Origin: JBNJDJ01 sp051744845
GTDB lineage: Bacteria; Bacillota; Clostridia; Peptostreptococcales; Acidaminobacteraceae
Length of the DNA stretch: 64,000 nt
NCBI GenBank assembly: GCA_051744845.1
Contig: JBNJDJ010000002.1
Span: 30,254 to 94,253, forward strand
Direction of reading: 5' to 3'
The notes beneath the pieces are model-generated. The model saw nothing but the letters and a program-made list of their open reading frames with translations. It searched no databases and was not told the DNA's origin. The position numbers and the translations under genes are program-made. Shown here in pieces: positions 18,096 to 27,445 of the stretch; position 1 is the first letter of the stretch; each line of letters starts with the position of its first letter.

Positions 18096-19157
18096 ATGAA
18101 TATACTATTAAATAAAACCTTGACATTAATTATGTCATTAATACTTTTTGTTATATCTTTTTTCATAGTAAAGGAATTTATTATTATAATAATACCATTT
18201 TATATAGGTTATTTAATTTCTAAGTTATTTATTCCAATTATAAATAAATTAAAAATAAAAAATAAATATATTAAATCAATTACTATATTTTTATTAATTT
18301 TAATATTTATATCTTTTTTTACCTTTTTGTTTTTCAAATTAGGACAAAGCAGTATTAAATTTTTTTCTGATTTAGTTAAAAATAGCGAAAATATTCAAAA
18401 TTATATAATAAATTTATATCATGATCTTAGCTTTAAATCTATAGATATACCTATTATAAAAATTCCTTTAAATTTAAGCACTATAATTGAAAAGTCAATA
18501 AATCAATTATTTACTTTTATTTCTAATCAAAGTAAAAATATTATTGATTTTAGTGTAAAAACAATTGGTTTATTTCCACAAATTTTAATGATTGTTATTA
18601 TTACATTTATTTCAGCATTTTTCTTTACTAAGGATTATTCATTAATAAATAAAGTTTATAAAGAAAAAGTTAAACCAACTTCGAAGCATTTATTCGAAAA
18701 TAAATATTTTTTATTAATCAAAAATAAATTACTATATGTGATTTTAGGATATATTAAAGCTCAAGCTATTTTAATGAGTATTACTTTTACTATTACAACA
18801 ATAGGTTTATTTATTTTAAAAATTGAAAATTTCTTATTAAAGGCTTTTATAATTAGTTTTTTAGATGCTTTACCAATCTTTGGAACAGCTATAATTTTAA
18901 TCCCTTGGGTAATTTATCAAATTATAACGAAAGATTTCTTTTTAGCTATAGGTTTATTTATTTTATATTCAATATTAACTATAACTAGACAAAGCCTTGA
19001 ACCTCAAATATTTGGGAATCAAATCGGACTTTACCCTCTAATTACTTTATTTTCTATATATGGAGGACTAAAAATAATAGGTTTTTGGGGAATCTTTTTA
19101 GGACCTTTAATTGCTATAAGCATTAAAGCTATAATCGAAAATAAAGACGAACTTTAA
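18096..19157 (+). CDS. AI-2E/PerM (YtvI-like) membrane protein
   Basis: A 353-residue membrane protein with about eight hydrophobic segments and the family end region LDALPIFGTAIILIPW, TRQSLEPQIFGNQIGLYPL and WGIFLGPLIA. It belongs to the AI-2E-transporter/PerM family, whose members include YtvI and various putative exporters. A perfect AGGAGGT site precedes the ATG. The substrate is unknown. Confidence 0.82.
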   Translation: MNILLNKTLTLIMSLILFVISFFIVKEFIIIIIPFYIGYLISKLFIPIINKLKIKNKYIKSITIFLLILIFISFFTFLFFKLGQSSIKFFSDLVKNSENIQNYIINLYHDLSFKSIDIPIIKIPLNLSTIIEKSINQLFTFISNQSKNIIDFSVKTIGLFPQILMIVIITFISAFFFTKDYSLINKVYKEKVKPTSKHLFENKYFLLIKNKLLYVILGYIKAQAILMSITFTITTIGLFILKIENFLLKAFIISFLDALPIFGTAIILIPWVIYQIITKDFFLAIGLFILYSILTITRQSLEPQIFGNQIGLYPLITLFSIYGGLKIIGFWGIFLGPLIAISIKAIIENKDEL

Positions 19158-19248
19158 TTTATAATTTTTTTATAATGTTTTTTAATATAAATTACCTTCT
19201 TTCACTGCTATATTAAGTTTATTTACTATCTTTTTTAACATTTTTTTC

Positions 19249-19277
19249 TTTACTTTAACAACTCTTATTGTTATAAT
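19249..19277 (+). promoter_or_regulatory. Putative glutamine synthetase promoter
   Basis: TTTACT (19249-19254) and TATAAT (19272-19277) are 17 bases apart, 45 bases before the start codon. Confidence 0.5.
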
Positions 19278-19321
19278 TATTCATAATTAAAATTCAATCT
19301 AAAAGAATTAGGAGGAAAGAA

Positions 19322-21202
19322 ATGTTTAAAAAGTTTATCGACCCTACAAAATCTACAGTAAAAGAGTTAAAAGAAATGCTAAAATCTATGGATGCAGTCA
19401 AATTTATTTCATTAAGTGGAGTAGATCTTGGAAATCATTCTACTGATGAAAAAATCCCTAAATCCTATGTACTCGATGATTTCGATACTTTTTTAAAAGA
19501 TGGAATTCAAACTGATGGATCAAGTGTATTTTTACCTATAATTGCTGAGTTAAATAACGCAAAGGTAGATATTATACCTGATACTAAAGTAAAATGGTTT
19601 ATTGATTATAATTGTAATAACAATGATGAATTAGTTGGTACTTTAGATATACCTTCTTTTTTAAAACATGAAAACAAATATGTTGGCTCAAGATCTATTT
19701 TAAAAAATACATCTGACTATATTAAAAAAGAGACTATTAATTTATTAAAAAAACCTAATGCTCTAGAAAGTTTACCTATAGAATCAGTTGATGAAATTGA
19801 AGATGTAGTATTAACCTCTGCAACTGAATTAGAATTTTGGGTAAACACACCAAACCACGAAACAAATATTGAAAAATTAAATGCTAGTCAAGAATTAAAA
19901 GAACATTATTGGAAAAGAACTGTTGGGCAAGTAAGAACTGCTTTAGAAAACTCATTAATTAAACTTGATGAATCTGGTTTTATTACTGAAATGGCTCATA
20001 AAGAAGTTGGTGGAGTTAAATCTAAACTTAATGGAACAAACGAACATACTGGTATTATGGAACAATTAGAAATTGACTGGGAATATGATTTTGCCCTTCA
20101 ATCTTCTGATAATGAAATGTATGCTAAAAATATAATCAAAGATACTTTTGAATCTGAAGGACTTGAGGTTACATTTAAGGCTAAACCAATAGATGAAGTA
20201 GCTGGTAGCGGTGAACATACTCATGTTAGTTTATCATTAAAATTAAAAAATGGTGATTATGTAAATATATTTTCTCATAAAAATCACAAAAAAAATTACA
20301 TGTCTAGTTTTGGTTGGGGAGCTTTATATGGTTTAATAAAAAACTATGATATTGTAAATCCTTTTGTTACTTCAACAAATAATGCATTTAAAAGATTAAC
20401 TCCAGGATTTGAAGCACCTGTATCAACTGTTGCTTCAATTGGAAAAGCTCCAGAAATACCATCTAGAAATAGAACTGTATTAACTGGCTTAATTAGAGAC
20501 TTAAATAATCCTTTAGCTACAAGATTTGAACTTAGGTCTCCTAATCCTGAAACAAATACTTATTTAGCAACATCTGCAATTTATTTAGCTATGTTAGATG
20601 GCATAAAATATGCAATTAATAATAAGAAAACATCTAAAGAATTACATGATAATTTTATAAAAAAAGAAAATACTGAGAAATTTTATTTAAAAAATGATAG
20701 GTTGTACTGTTCAGAATTAGATGTTTTTGATGATTATACTGAAACAGAAAGAAATAATCTATTTGGCAAACCTCCTAGTACTGTCTATGAAAATTTAATT
20801 AATTTAAGTAATAGCCCTAATTCAGATATATTATATCAAGGAGATATTTTATCTGATACATTAATAAACTCTTATAAAGAGTCTATGTTAGAAAAATGGA
20901 CAAAAGAATTAGAGTTTAGATTAAGAGAAAATGTCTTAACTACTGTAAGAGCTTGCAAGAAACTACACGAAAATGAAACATTAACAGATCTTGATGTAGT
21001 TAATTGGGAAAAAGTGAATTCTTTAAGACATGAACTTGCTAAAGATAGTATGGGGGAAAAATCTTTACTTACTAATTTATTAGAAAAAATAAAATCTAAC
21101 GAATTAGCTAAAGCTTCAGATTTACAAATTGAGATTAATAAAAAAGTTAAATTATTAAATAAATTATATAATAATTACAAAAAAAATTTAATAAACCTAT
21201 AA
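19322..21202 (+). CDS. Large glutamine synthetase (GSI-fold catalytic domain)
   Basis: A 626-residue protein whose order matches class-I-type glutamine synthetase: an N-terminal beta-grasp part with DGSSV near residue 62, the metal-site ATELEFW (near 164), AGSGEHTHVSL (near 297), NAFKRLTPGFEAPVS (near 353) and the Arg-rich RFELRSPNPETNTYLA (near 400). It is far longer than the usual 440-470 residues, with an insertion near residues 120-155 and a helical C-terminal extension of about 130 residues. It is not the canonical GSIII type, whose motifs differ. It stands alone between a promoter and a terminator. It likely makes glutamine from glutamate and ammonia. Confidence 0.85.
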   Translation: MFKKFIDPTKSTVKELKEMLKSMDAVKFISLSGVDLGNHSTDEKIPKSYVLDDFDTFLKDGIQTDGSSVFLPIIAELNNAKVDIIPDTKVKWFIDYNCNNNDELVGTLDIPSFLKHENKYVGSRSILKNTSDYIKKETINLLKKPNALESLPIESVDEIEDVVLTSATELEFWVNTPNHETNIEKLNASQELKEHYWKRTVGQVRTALENSLIKLDESGFITEMAHKEVGGVKSKLNGTNEHTGIMEQLEIDWEYDFALQSSDNEMYAKNIIKDTFESEGLEVTFKAKPIDEVAGSGEHTHVSLSLKLKNGDYVNIFSHKNHKKNYMSSFGWGALYGLIKNYDIVNPFVTSTNNAFKRLTPGFEAPVSTVASIGKAPEIPSRNRTVLTGLIRDLNNPLATRFELRSPNPETNTYLATSAIYLAMLDGIKYAINNKKTSKELHDNFIKKENTEKFYLKNDRLYCSELDVFDDYTETERNNLFGKPPSTVYENLINLSNSPNSDILYQGDILSDTLINSYKESMLEKWTKELEFRLRENVLTTVRACKKLHENETLTDLDVVNWEKVNSLRHELAKDSMGEKSLLTNLLEKIKSNELAKASDLQIEINKKVKLLNKLYNNYKKNLINL

Positions 21203-21213
21203 TTTAACATTTC

Positions 21214-21250
21214 AAATAGCCAAAAATTAATTTTTGGCTATTTATTTTAT
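21214..21250 (+). terminator. Glutamine synthetase terminator
   Basis: A 13-bp perfect stem (AAATAGCCAAAAA/TTTTTGGCTATTT) with a 4-base loop is followed by a T-rich run. Confidence 0.85.
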
Positions 21251-21341
21251 TAAATAAGTACAAATCTTTAATTTATTTATATACTTTTTTATTAATTCAT
21301 TTATAATATATATATAAGATTAAATTAAAGAAAGGATATTT

Positions 21342-22337
21342 ATGAATATAAAAAGTCTTCCCAAAATAGATTTGCACTCTCATCTCGATGGTTCAATAGA
21401 TCCTAAAACAATTTTTGAACTAAGTAAAAAAGATAATATTAAAATTCCAACTGATTCATTTGATTCTTTTAAAGAATATGTTAAAGTTTCTAATGATTGT
21501 GATTCATTAAAAACATATTTAAAAAAATTTATTTATCCTATAAATATTATGCAAACTAAAACTAATTTAGAAAAAGTCTCATATGAATATGTTTTAAATC
21601 TAAGTAACGATAATATAAAATATGCTGAAGTAAGATTTGCACCATTTTTACATACAAAAAACAACCTTAAAATAGAAGAAATAATTTCTTCAGTTATTAA
21701 AGGATTAAAAAGAGGATATGACGATACTGGAATAACTGTAAATATAATAATATGTGCTATGAGAAGTATGTCTAATAAAAAAGCTTTAGTCCTATTTGAA
21801 AAGGCAAAAAAATTTTTAGGTTATGGAGTAGTTGGAGTGGATTTAGCTGGAAATGAACAAGACTATCCACCAGAAATATATACAGAAGCTTTTAAAAAAG
21901 CTAAAAAAATAGGATATAATATAACAATTCATGCTGGTGAAACAGGAAAATATAAAAATATTGAAACAGCTATAAATAAATTAAATGCATCTCGTATCGG
22001 TCATGGAATTAGTGCTATAAAAAGTCAAAAAACTATAGATTTAATAAAAGAAAAAAATATTACTTTAGAAATCTGTCCTACTAGTAATATACAAACTAAA
22101 GCAATAGAATCTTATAAAAATCATCCATTTTATGATTTTTATAAAAAAGGAGTTAATGTTGTTTTAAATACTGATAACTCAACAGTTTCAAATACTACAA
22201 TGAATAAAGAATATGAAATTATGGTTAATACTTTTAACCTAAAAAAAGAAGACTTAATGAATATTCACAAAAATTCCATTAAATCTTCTTTTGCTAGTAA
22301 TACTTTGAAAACTAAATTACTAGATAATTTAAATTAA
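21342..22337 (+). CDS. add: Adenosine deaminase
   Basis: A 331-residue amidohydrolase with the zinc His pair in KIDLHSHLDGS, the catalytic HAGETG (near residue 199), GHGIS and NTDNSTVSNTT near 278, which supplies the zinc-binding Asp. The NTDN form in place of NTDDP occurs in bacterial adenosine deaminases. It converts adenosine to inosine, which the DeoD in this window could then phosphorolyse. It converges on kynU, with a 4-base overlap. Confidence 0.9.
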   Translation: MNIKSLPKIDLHSHLDGSIDPKTIFELSKKDNIKIPTDSFDSFKEYVKVSNDCDSLKTYLKKFIYPINIMQTKTNLEKVSYEYVLNLSNDNIKYAEVRFAPFLHTKNNLKIEEIISSVIKGLKRGYDDTGITVNIIICAMRSMSNKKALVLFEKAKKFLGYGVVGVDLAGNEQDYPPEIYTEAFKKAKKIGYNITIHAGETGKYKNIETAINKLNASRIGHGISAIKSQKTIDLIKEKNITLEICPTSNIQTKAIESYKNHPFYDFYKKGVNVVLNTDNSTVSNTTMNKEYEIMVNTFNLKKEDLMNIHKNSIKSSFASNTLKTKLLDNLN

Positions 22338-23611
22338 GAAACTACTCCTCTTTTATTTTCAAATTTTGTATAATATTTTGAATCCATTATTTCCTTTAAA
22401 GTAATTACCATTTTATAAACTTCAAAATAAGAAATATATAAAGGAACTGGTGCTAATCGGATAATATTAGGTCTTCTATAGTCTGGTATTATCCCTTTAT
22501 CTTTTAAAGCTTCATTAATTCTTGCAGCTTCTTTATGTTTTATAGCAACATGTCCCCCTCTTTTATCTGGATTCTCAGGTGTTATAATTTGAAAATTATA
22601 TTCATTTAAATATTCATTTATTAAATACATCAAATAACTAGTAATTCTTTTAGATTTTTGATGTATATTTTCAATACCTATTTCATTAAAAATATTTAAA
22701 GATCCTTCTAAAGGAGCCATACTTAATAAATTTGGAGTCCCTACCTCTAAAACTTTGGCATTCTTGCTAGGTGTTAAACTATTTTCTAAATCAAATTGTT
22801 TTTTTCTATTTGATCCAAACCATCCTGCCAAACCAGGTTTTATCCCAAAGTGTCTTTGATTTAAATACAGCCCTGCGGCTCCACCTGGTCCACTATTTAA
22901 ATATTTATAAGTTGACCACATAGCAAAATCTACATTATTTTCAGAAAGTTTATGATTTACCAAACCAGCTGAATGACTACAATCAAAACCTATAATTATA
23001 TCTTTTTTATGAGCTTCTTTAGTTAATCTTTCAATATCTAATAATTGACCGCTTCTATAAAGTACACTAGGTAATAATGCCAAATAAACATCATCTGTAA
23101 AAGAATCAATTATTTTTTGTTCATCTATTAAGTTTCCATCATCACTTTTTACAATTTTTAAATATTTATCAGGACTATAACCTTTTGTATTTAAAAAACT
23201 TTTAATAGCATAATAATCAGTTGGAAAATTTAAATTTTCAACTAGTATTTTATCTTTGCCTTTTTTAGGTTTATATAACGAACTAATTAAACAATGAATA
23301 TTTAATGTAGTAGATGAATGAATAGTAATTTCATCCTTTTTAGCCCCCATTATCGGTGCCATTTTTTCTGATAATTTTTCACTATAAAAAAACCAAGGTT
23401 TTTTAGCATCCGTCCAGCCAGATATTTTTAACTCTCTCCATTCATTTAAAACTCTTTTAATAGTTTTTTCAGATTCTTCTGACATTAATCCAAGTGAATT
23501 ACCATCCATATAGATTTCATCTTCACTAGTATAAAACTTATTTTTATTTCTTATTACCCTATCACTTTTGTCCATTTCCTTTGCAAATTCTTTTGTTTTT
23601 TTAAATTCCAT
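22334..23611 (-). CDS. kynU: Kynureninase
   Basis: A 425-residue PLP enzyme with the kynureninase start YMDGNSLGLMS, the Schiff-base lysine in WSTYKYLNSGPGGAAGLYL (near residue 234) and the C-terminal GGHVAIKH and RLAPVPLYISYFEV. It cleaves kynurenine to anthranilate and alanine. No tryptophan 2,3-dioxygenase or kynurenine formamidase is present, so it may act on imported kynurenine. It is followed upstream by a MarR-type gene on the same strand. Confidence 0.9.
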   Translation of the reverse strand: MEFKKTKEFAKEMDKSDRVIRNKNKFYTSEDEIYMDGNSLGLMSEESEKTIKRVLNEWRELKISGWTDAKKPWFFYSEKLSEKMAPIMGAKKDEITIHSSTTLNIHCLISSLYKPKKGKDKILVENLNFPTDYYAIKSFLNTKGYSPDKYLKIVKSDDGNLIDEQKIIDSFTDDVYLALLPSVLYRSGQLLDIERLTKEAHKKDIIIGFDCSHSAGLVNHKLSENNVDFAMWSTYKYLNSGPGGAAGLYLNQRHFGIKPGLAGWFGSNRKKQFDLENSLTPSKNAKVLEVGTPNLLSMAPLEGSLNIFNEIGIENIHQKSKRITSYLMYLINEYLNEYNFQIITPENPDKRGGHVAIKHKEAARINEALKDKGIIPDYRRPNIIRLAPVPLYISYFEVYKMVITLKEIMDSKYYTKFENKRGVVS

Positions 23612-23655
23612 ATCTCCTCCTTTTATTTAGCTTGCTAAATATCAAACTAAAAAAT

Positions 23656-24075
23656 TTATAATTTTTTATTCATATCTCTTAAATATTTTAACATAATTTT
23701 TCTTTTATCTTTTGGAATATGATTAGTAGTTTCCTTTTCAAAATTTAAAATTTCTTCCCATACATTTTTATAAATTTTTCTTCCTTTTTCAGTTAAAATA
23801 ATTTTTTTAATTCGCTTATCTTTTGAATCTAATCTTTTTTCAACAAAACCTTTTTTTGCTAACTTTTTTATACTAGAACTTAATGTAGAAGGTTTTACTA
23901 TTATATATTTTAAAATTTCTTTTTGAGAAAGCTCTCCTTTCTTAAAAAGAGTATTTATAACGCGAAATTGAGCATAACATAGATTATAACTCTTTAACCT
24001 TTTATTTAACTCTATAGTCGTTTTTCGAGCTATTTCTTGAATATAAAATCCTAAGTGCTTACTAAAATCACCCAT
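23656..24075 (-). CDS. MarR-family transcriptional regulator
   Basis: A 139-residue winged-helix protein with the MarR pattern: LCYAQFRVINTLFKKGELSQ, then KEILKYIIVKPSTLSSSIKKLAKKG, then a Lys/Arg-rich wing (KRLDSKDKRIKKIILTEKG) and a C-terminal helix. It lies 44 bases upstream of kynU on the same strand and probably controls kynU or a small aromatic effector response. The target is inferred from position only. Confidence 0.85.
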   Translation of the reverse strand: MGDFSKHLGFYIQEIARKTTIELNKRLKSYNLCYAQFRVINTLFKKGELSQKEILKYIIVKPSTLSSSIKKLAKKGFVEKRLDSKDKRIKKIILTEKGRKIYKNVWEEILNFEKETTNHIPKDKRKIMLKYLRDMNKKL

Positions 24076-24115
24076 TGTTTAGCCTCCTAATTAAATTATA
24101 TCATAAATAAAATTT

Positions 24116-25180
24116 TTATAAAGTACTTTTTAAAACTGATTGACTTTTAAAATTCTCCATTGCCAAATTAATTAATTCATCAATTAAATTACTATAAGAC
24201 ATTCCTTCATATATCCATAACTTTGGATACATACTTATTTCAGTAAAACCAGGTAATGTATTTACTTCGTTTACAATAATTCGTTTATCTGTTACAAAAA
24301 AATCAATTCTAACAAGACCTTTTAACTCTAAAATTTTTGCTGTCTTTAAAGCAATTTTTTTGATTTTTTGAATATCTTTTTTAGATAGATTTGCAGGAAT
24401 ATTCAATTCAGTTGCTAATTTATCTATATATTTAGCTTCATAAGAATAAAAATCACTTTTAGAAACTATTTCACCTGGAATAGATACATCTAATTTATCA
24501 TTCCCTTTAACTGAACATTCTATTTCTCTCCCATCAATAAATTCTTCGATTATAATTTTTCTATCATACAAAAAAGCATCATCCAAAGCTTTTTTAAATT
24601 CTTTTTGATTATTAACTTTAGAAATACCTATTGATGAACCTAAATTAGCAGGTTTTACAAAAAAAGGAAGGCCTAGTTTATCTTTAACAGTTTTAAAATT
24701 AACTTTTTTTCCTTTTTTACATGTTATATAATCTGATATATCAATATTTTCATCTCTAAGTAATCTTTTCATAATATCTTTATCCATACCTAATGCTGAT
24801 CCTATCACTTCTGATCCTACATAAGGTATATTTAAAAGCTTAAGAAATCCTTGTAATGAACCATCTTCACCAAATGGACCGTGTATAATTGGAAAAATAA
24901 CATCTAAAGAAGGTAAATATTTATTCTTATCTAAATTTAAAATATTTTTATCAAAACTTCCTAGTTTAAATGCCAAAGACTCTTTATTTTTAATTAAAAT
25001 ATTATCATTTTTAATTTCAAAATTACATTTAAAAAAGTTTCCCTCTTTACTTACCCAAATTAAGTAAATATCATATTTTTCTTTATCTATTGCTTTATAA
25101 ATACTTGCTGCTGACTTAAGCGATACTTCATGTTCTGCTGATTTACCTCCAAATATTAGACCTAAATTTATTTTTTTCAA
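24116..25180 (-). CDS. ddl: D-alanine--D-alanine ligase
   Basis: A 354-residue ATP-grasp ligase with GLIFGGKSAEHEVSL, HGPFGEDGSLQG, the substrate-loop segment DFYSYEAKYIDK and the metal-binding NEVNTLPGFTEIS. The FYSYEAKY loop carries the tyrosine typical of D-Ala-D-Ala ligases, not the D-lactate types. A TTG start at 25180 (MKKINLGLIFGG) is preferred, since GGAGGT sits 4 bases before it. The ATG at 25192 is directly abutted to the preceding stop and has no ribosome site. The gene is in an operon with a response regulator. Confidence 0.88.
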   Translation of the reverse strand: MKKINLGLIFGGKSAEHEVSLKSAASIYKAIDKEKYDIYLIWVSKEGNFFKCNFEIKNDNILIKNKESLAFKLGSFDKNILNLDKNKYLPSLDVIFPIIHGPFGEDGSLQGFLKLLNIPYVGSEVIGSALGMDKDIMKRLLRDENIDISDYITCKKGKKVNFKTVKDKLGLPFFVKPANLGSSIGISKVNNQKEFKKALDDAFLYDRKIIIEEFIDGREIECSVKGNDKLDVSIPGEIVSKSDFYSYEAKYIDKLATELNIPANLSKKDIQKIKKIALKTAKILELKGLVRIDFFVTDKRIIVNEVNTLPGFTEISMYPKLWIYEGMSYSNLIDELINLAMENFKSQSVLKSTL

Positions 25181-25192
25181 ACTTACCTCCAT

Positions 25193-25861
25193 TTAACAAT
25201 CAAATATATAACCCTTACCACGAACTGACTTTATATATTTTTTTCCATTATCTTCTAATTTTTTTCTTAACCTCATAATATTTGTATTAACAGTATTTAA
25301 TCCATAATACTTACTTTCCCATACATTTTCTAAAATTTCTTCTCTTGATACAACTTGTTTTCTATTAATTATTAAATAAATTAATAACTCGTATTCTTTA
25401 TTAGATAAATTTGTTCTTTTTCCATTTTTATATACTCTTTTAGATATATTATCTATTTCTAAATCTCCTATGCTAGTCTTATCAATAACTTGATGATCAT
25501 ATTTTCTATATCTTCTTAAATGAGCTTTAACTCTAGCTACTAATTCTATTGGATCAAATGGTTTAGTAATATAATCATCAGCCCCGGCTTCTAAACCTTG
25601 TGCTTTTTTATCAACATTAGTTTTTGCACTTAAAAAAATGATAGGAATATTATATTTTTCTCTAATTTTTTTACAAATTTCAATACCATCTTTTTTATCT
25701 AAACCAATATCTAAAATTACTAAATCAATTTTATCACTCATTTTTTCTAAGGCTTGATCATAAGTATAACTTTTTATAACTTGATACTCTTCTTTGTATA
25801 AAAACTCAGAAATCATTTCTACAATTTGTTTTTCATCATCTAAAACTAAAATTTTATCCAT
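25193..25861 (-). CDS. OmpR-family response regulator
   Basis: A 222-residue protein with a receiver domain (DD near 8-9, phospho-acceptor in LVILDIGLDKKDG near residue 51, KPFDP near 101) and a C-terminal winged helix (about 130-222) ending KYIKSVRGKGYIFDC. Its stop codon touches the ddl region, so it is cotranscribed with ddl. A histidine kinase gene is divergent 143 bases away. Possible promoter elements TTTAAA and TATAAT (17 apart) lie just upstream on the minus strand. Confidence 0.9.
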   Translation of the reverse strand: MDKILVLDDEKQIVEMISEFLYKEEYQVIKSYTYDQALEKMSDKIDLVILDIGLDKKDGIEICKKIREKYNIPIIFLSAKTNVDKKAQGLEAGADDYITKPFDPIELVARVKAHLRRYRKYDHQVIDKTSIGDLEIDNISKRVYKNGKRTNLSNKEYELLIYLIINRKQVVSREEILENVWESKYYGLNTVNTNIMRLRKKLEDNGKKYIKSVRGKGYIFDC

Positions 25862-26004
25862 TTTACTCCCTTCTATTTATATTATATTGAATTTTAAGTA
25901 TTTTTTAAATAGTTTTTTTAAAATAATAAATATTATAAATGAAAACTTCAAATTTTTTAGTTATTCATATATAATATTTAACGAATTGTATCTAAGGGGG
26001 ATTT

Positions 26005-27018
26005 ATGAAAAACAGTCACAAAATTACACTAAGTATTTGTATATACGGTTTAATATCTTTAAATATCTCATATCTAATTAATGATTTTTACTTTTTAAAA
26101 TTAATTATTATATTAATTTTAGGATTCTTTTTATCTAAAAAAATTACTAATCCAATTAATAAAGCTTATAAATCAATGCAAAGACTTATTAAAAAATCAT
26201 CATTTTTCAAAGAAAACTTGTCAAAACATAGAGATTTATTTTCTTCAAATCAAAATATTTATCAATTATCTAAAACTACAGATTTAGTTTATGATGAGAT
26301 AAAAAATATTGATTTTGATAAATATACAGAAGAATTAGAAAATTATTATGAAAATAGTGCTAAATTCATTTCTAAACTTAGCCATGATTTAAGAACTCCT
26401 TTAACATTAATAAAAGGATATACTAAAGCAATATCTATAAATAAAGAAAAAAATCTAGATAAGTACCTTAAAAATATTGAAAATAGTGTATCAGATATTG
26501 AAAATATTATATATAATGAACTAGATTTATCTTTTGATGTTAAATCTAAATATTTTTTAGAAAAAAAAGAAATCGACTTAAATAATTTTATAAATGAATT
26601 AAAAGAAGATTTTAAAGCAGTCGGAGAAAATTTCAATCGTGAAATTATATTTTCCAAAAATAAAATCAATGGAAAAGCTTATTTGGACAAGTCTAGCTTG
26701 AAAAGAGTTTTTGAAAATATATTAAATAATGCAATTAAATATTCAGACGATTTAATAAAAATAAATATTATAAATAAAAATGAATTTTTAAAAATTAGTA
26801 TTATAGATAAAGGAATAGGTATTTCTGAGATAGATCTTGATAATATTAATAAGATCTTTTATCAAGGTGGTAATAATAAAAAGGAAGGATATGGCCTTGG
26901 CTTATATATATCTAGTTCAATCTTAAAAGCTCATGAATATGATTATAAAATTGATTCGAAAAAAAATAAAGGTACTACATTTAGTATCTTTATAAAAAAA
27001 ACAAAGTCAGAAAATTAA
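26005..27018 (+). CDS. Membrane sensor histidine kinase
   Basis: A 337-residue kinase with two N-terminal hydrophobic segments (about 5-27 and 30-48) enclosing almost no external loop, a linker, an H-box FISKLSHDLRTPLTLIKGYT (near residues 123-142), N-box NILNNAIKYS, G1 DKGIGIS and G2 GYGLGLYIS. Sensing near the membrane, as in intramembrane-sensing kinases, is suggested by the tiny loop. It is divergent from the response regulator-ddl unit and is very likely its partner. The ribosome site is AAGGGGG. Confidence 0.85.
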   Translation: MKNSHKITLSICIYGLISLNISYLINDFYFLKLIIILILGFFLSKKITNPINKAYKSMQRLIKKSSFFKENLSKHRDLFSSNQNIYQLSKTTDLVYDEIKNIDFDKYTEELENYYENSAKFISKLSHDLRTPLTLIKGYTKAISINKEKNLDKYLKNIENSVSDIENIIYNELDLSFDVKSKYFLEKKEIDLNNFINELKEDFKAVGENFNREIIFSKNKINGKAYLDKSSLKRVFENILNNAIKYSDDLIKINIINKNEFLKISIIDKGIGISEIDLDNINKIFYQGGNNKKEGYGLGLYISSSILKAHEYDYKIDSKKNKGTTFSIFIKKTKSEN

Positions 27019-27030
27019 CTTTCTGACTTT
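27003..27030. terminator. Shared terminator after the kinase and the CarA-like gene
   Basis: An 11-bp perfect stem (AAAGTCAGAAA/TTTCTGACTTT) lies between the converging genes and overlaps both gene ends. Confidence 0.8.
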
Positions 27031-27280
27031 AATTCATATACGTTTTTATATCAAACATATGATAATCCATAGGCAAATCATCTGTAACTAACTTACCGTT
27101 TACTCCATCAATATTATAATTGGAATTTGCAATATTCAATTTGTATTTTTCATTAGTATCTGAACATTCAATATTTACTAATGAATCTTTTATACTTACT
27201 GTTCCTAAAACATTTTTATCTAAATCACTTTCACCATTTAAAACTACACCATTTTCTAAAACTAAAAAACACTTTTTCAT
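27029..27280 (-). CDS. Small protein resembling the start of carbamoyl-phosphate synthase small subunit
   Basis: An 83-residue protein starting MKKCFLVLENGVVLNGES. This resembles the first strand of the CarA N-terminal domain (in CarA typically a K-LVLENG-V--GE pattern). The rest (SIKDSLVNIECS, ANSNYNIDGVNGKLV) matches the domain only loosely, and no glutaminase domain follows. A strong AAAGGAGG site supports the ATG at 27280; a longer start is not needed. It is likely a real small gene. Its function is unknown, and the CarA resemblance is a by-eye judgement. Confidence 0.55.
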   Translation of the reverse strand: MKKCFLVLENGVVLNGESDLDKNVLGTVSIKDSLVNIECSDTNEKYKLNIANSNYNIDGVNGKLVTDDLPMDYHMFDIKTYMN

Positions 27281-27403
27281 ATATCCTCCTTTTGTATATT
27301 TTATCAACCTTGTGAATAATTATTCATTTTCTATATTATAACAGATTATAAAATTATGTCAAATCCTATTTTTCATTAATTTTGATTATAATTTTTTATA
27401 AAC

Positions 27404-27434
27404 AAAAAAATATTAGTCTATTAAACTAATATTT
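27404..27434 (-). terminator. Terminator after the CysQ-type gene
   Basis: A 10-bp perfect stem (AAATATTAGT/ACTAATATTT) is followed on the minus strand by seven T. Confidence 0.8.
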
Positions 27435-27445
27435 ATACATTTACT

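Noticed and set aside
25794..26081. 95-codon plus-strand frame between response regulator and kinase
   Set aside because: It overlaps both neighbouring genes, lacks a ribosome site and has no recognisable protein pattern.
24116..27018. Glycopeptide-resistance (van) cluster
   Set aside because: The ligase has the FYSYEAKY loop of normal D-Ala-D-Ala ligases, and no vanH or vanX-like gene is present.
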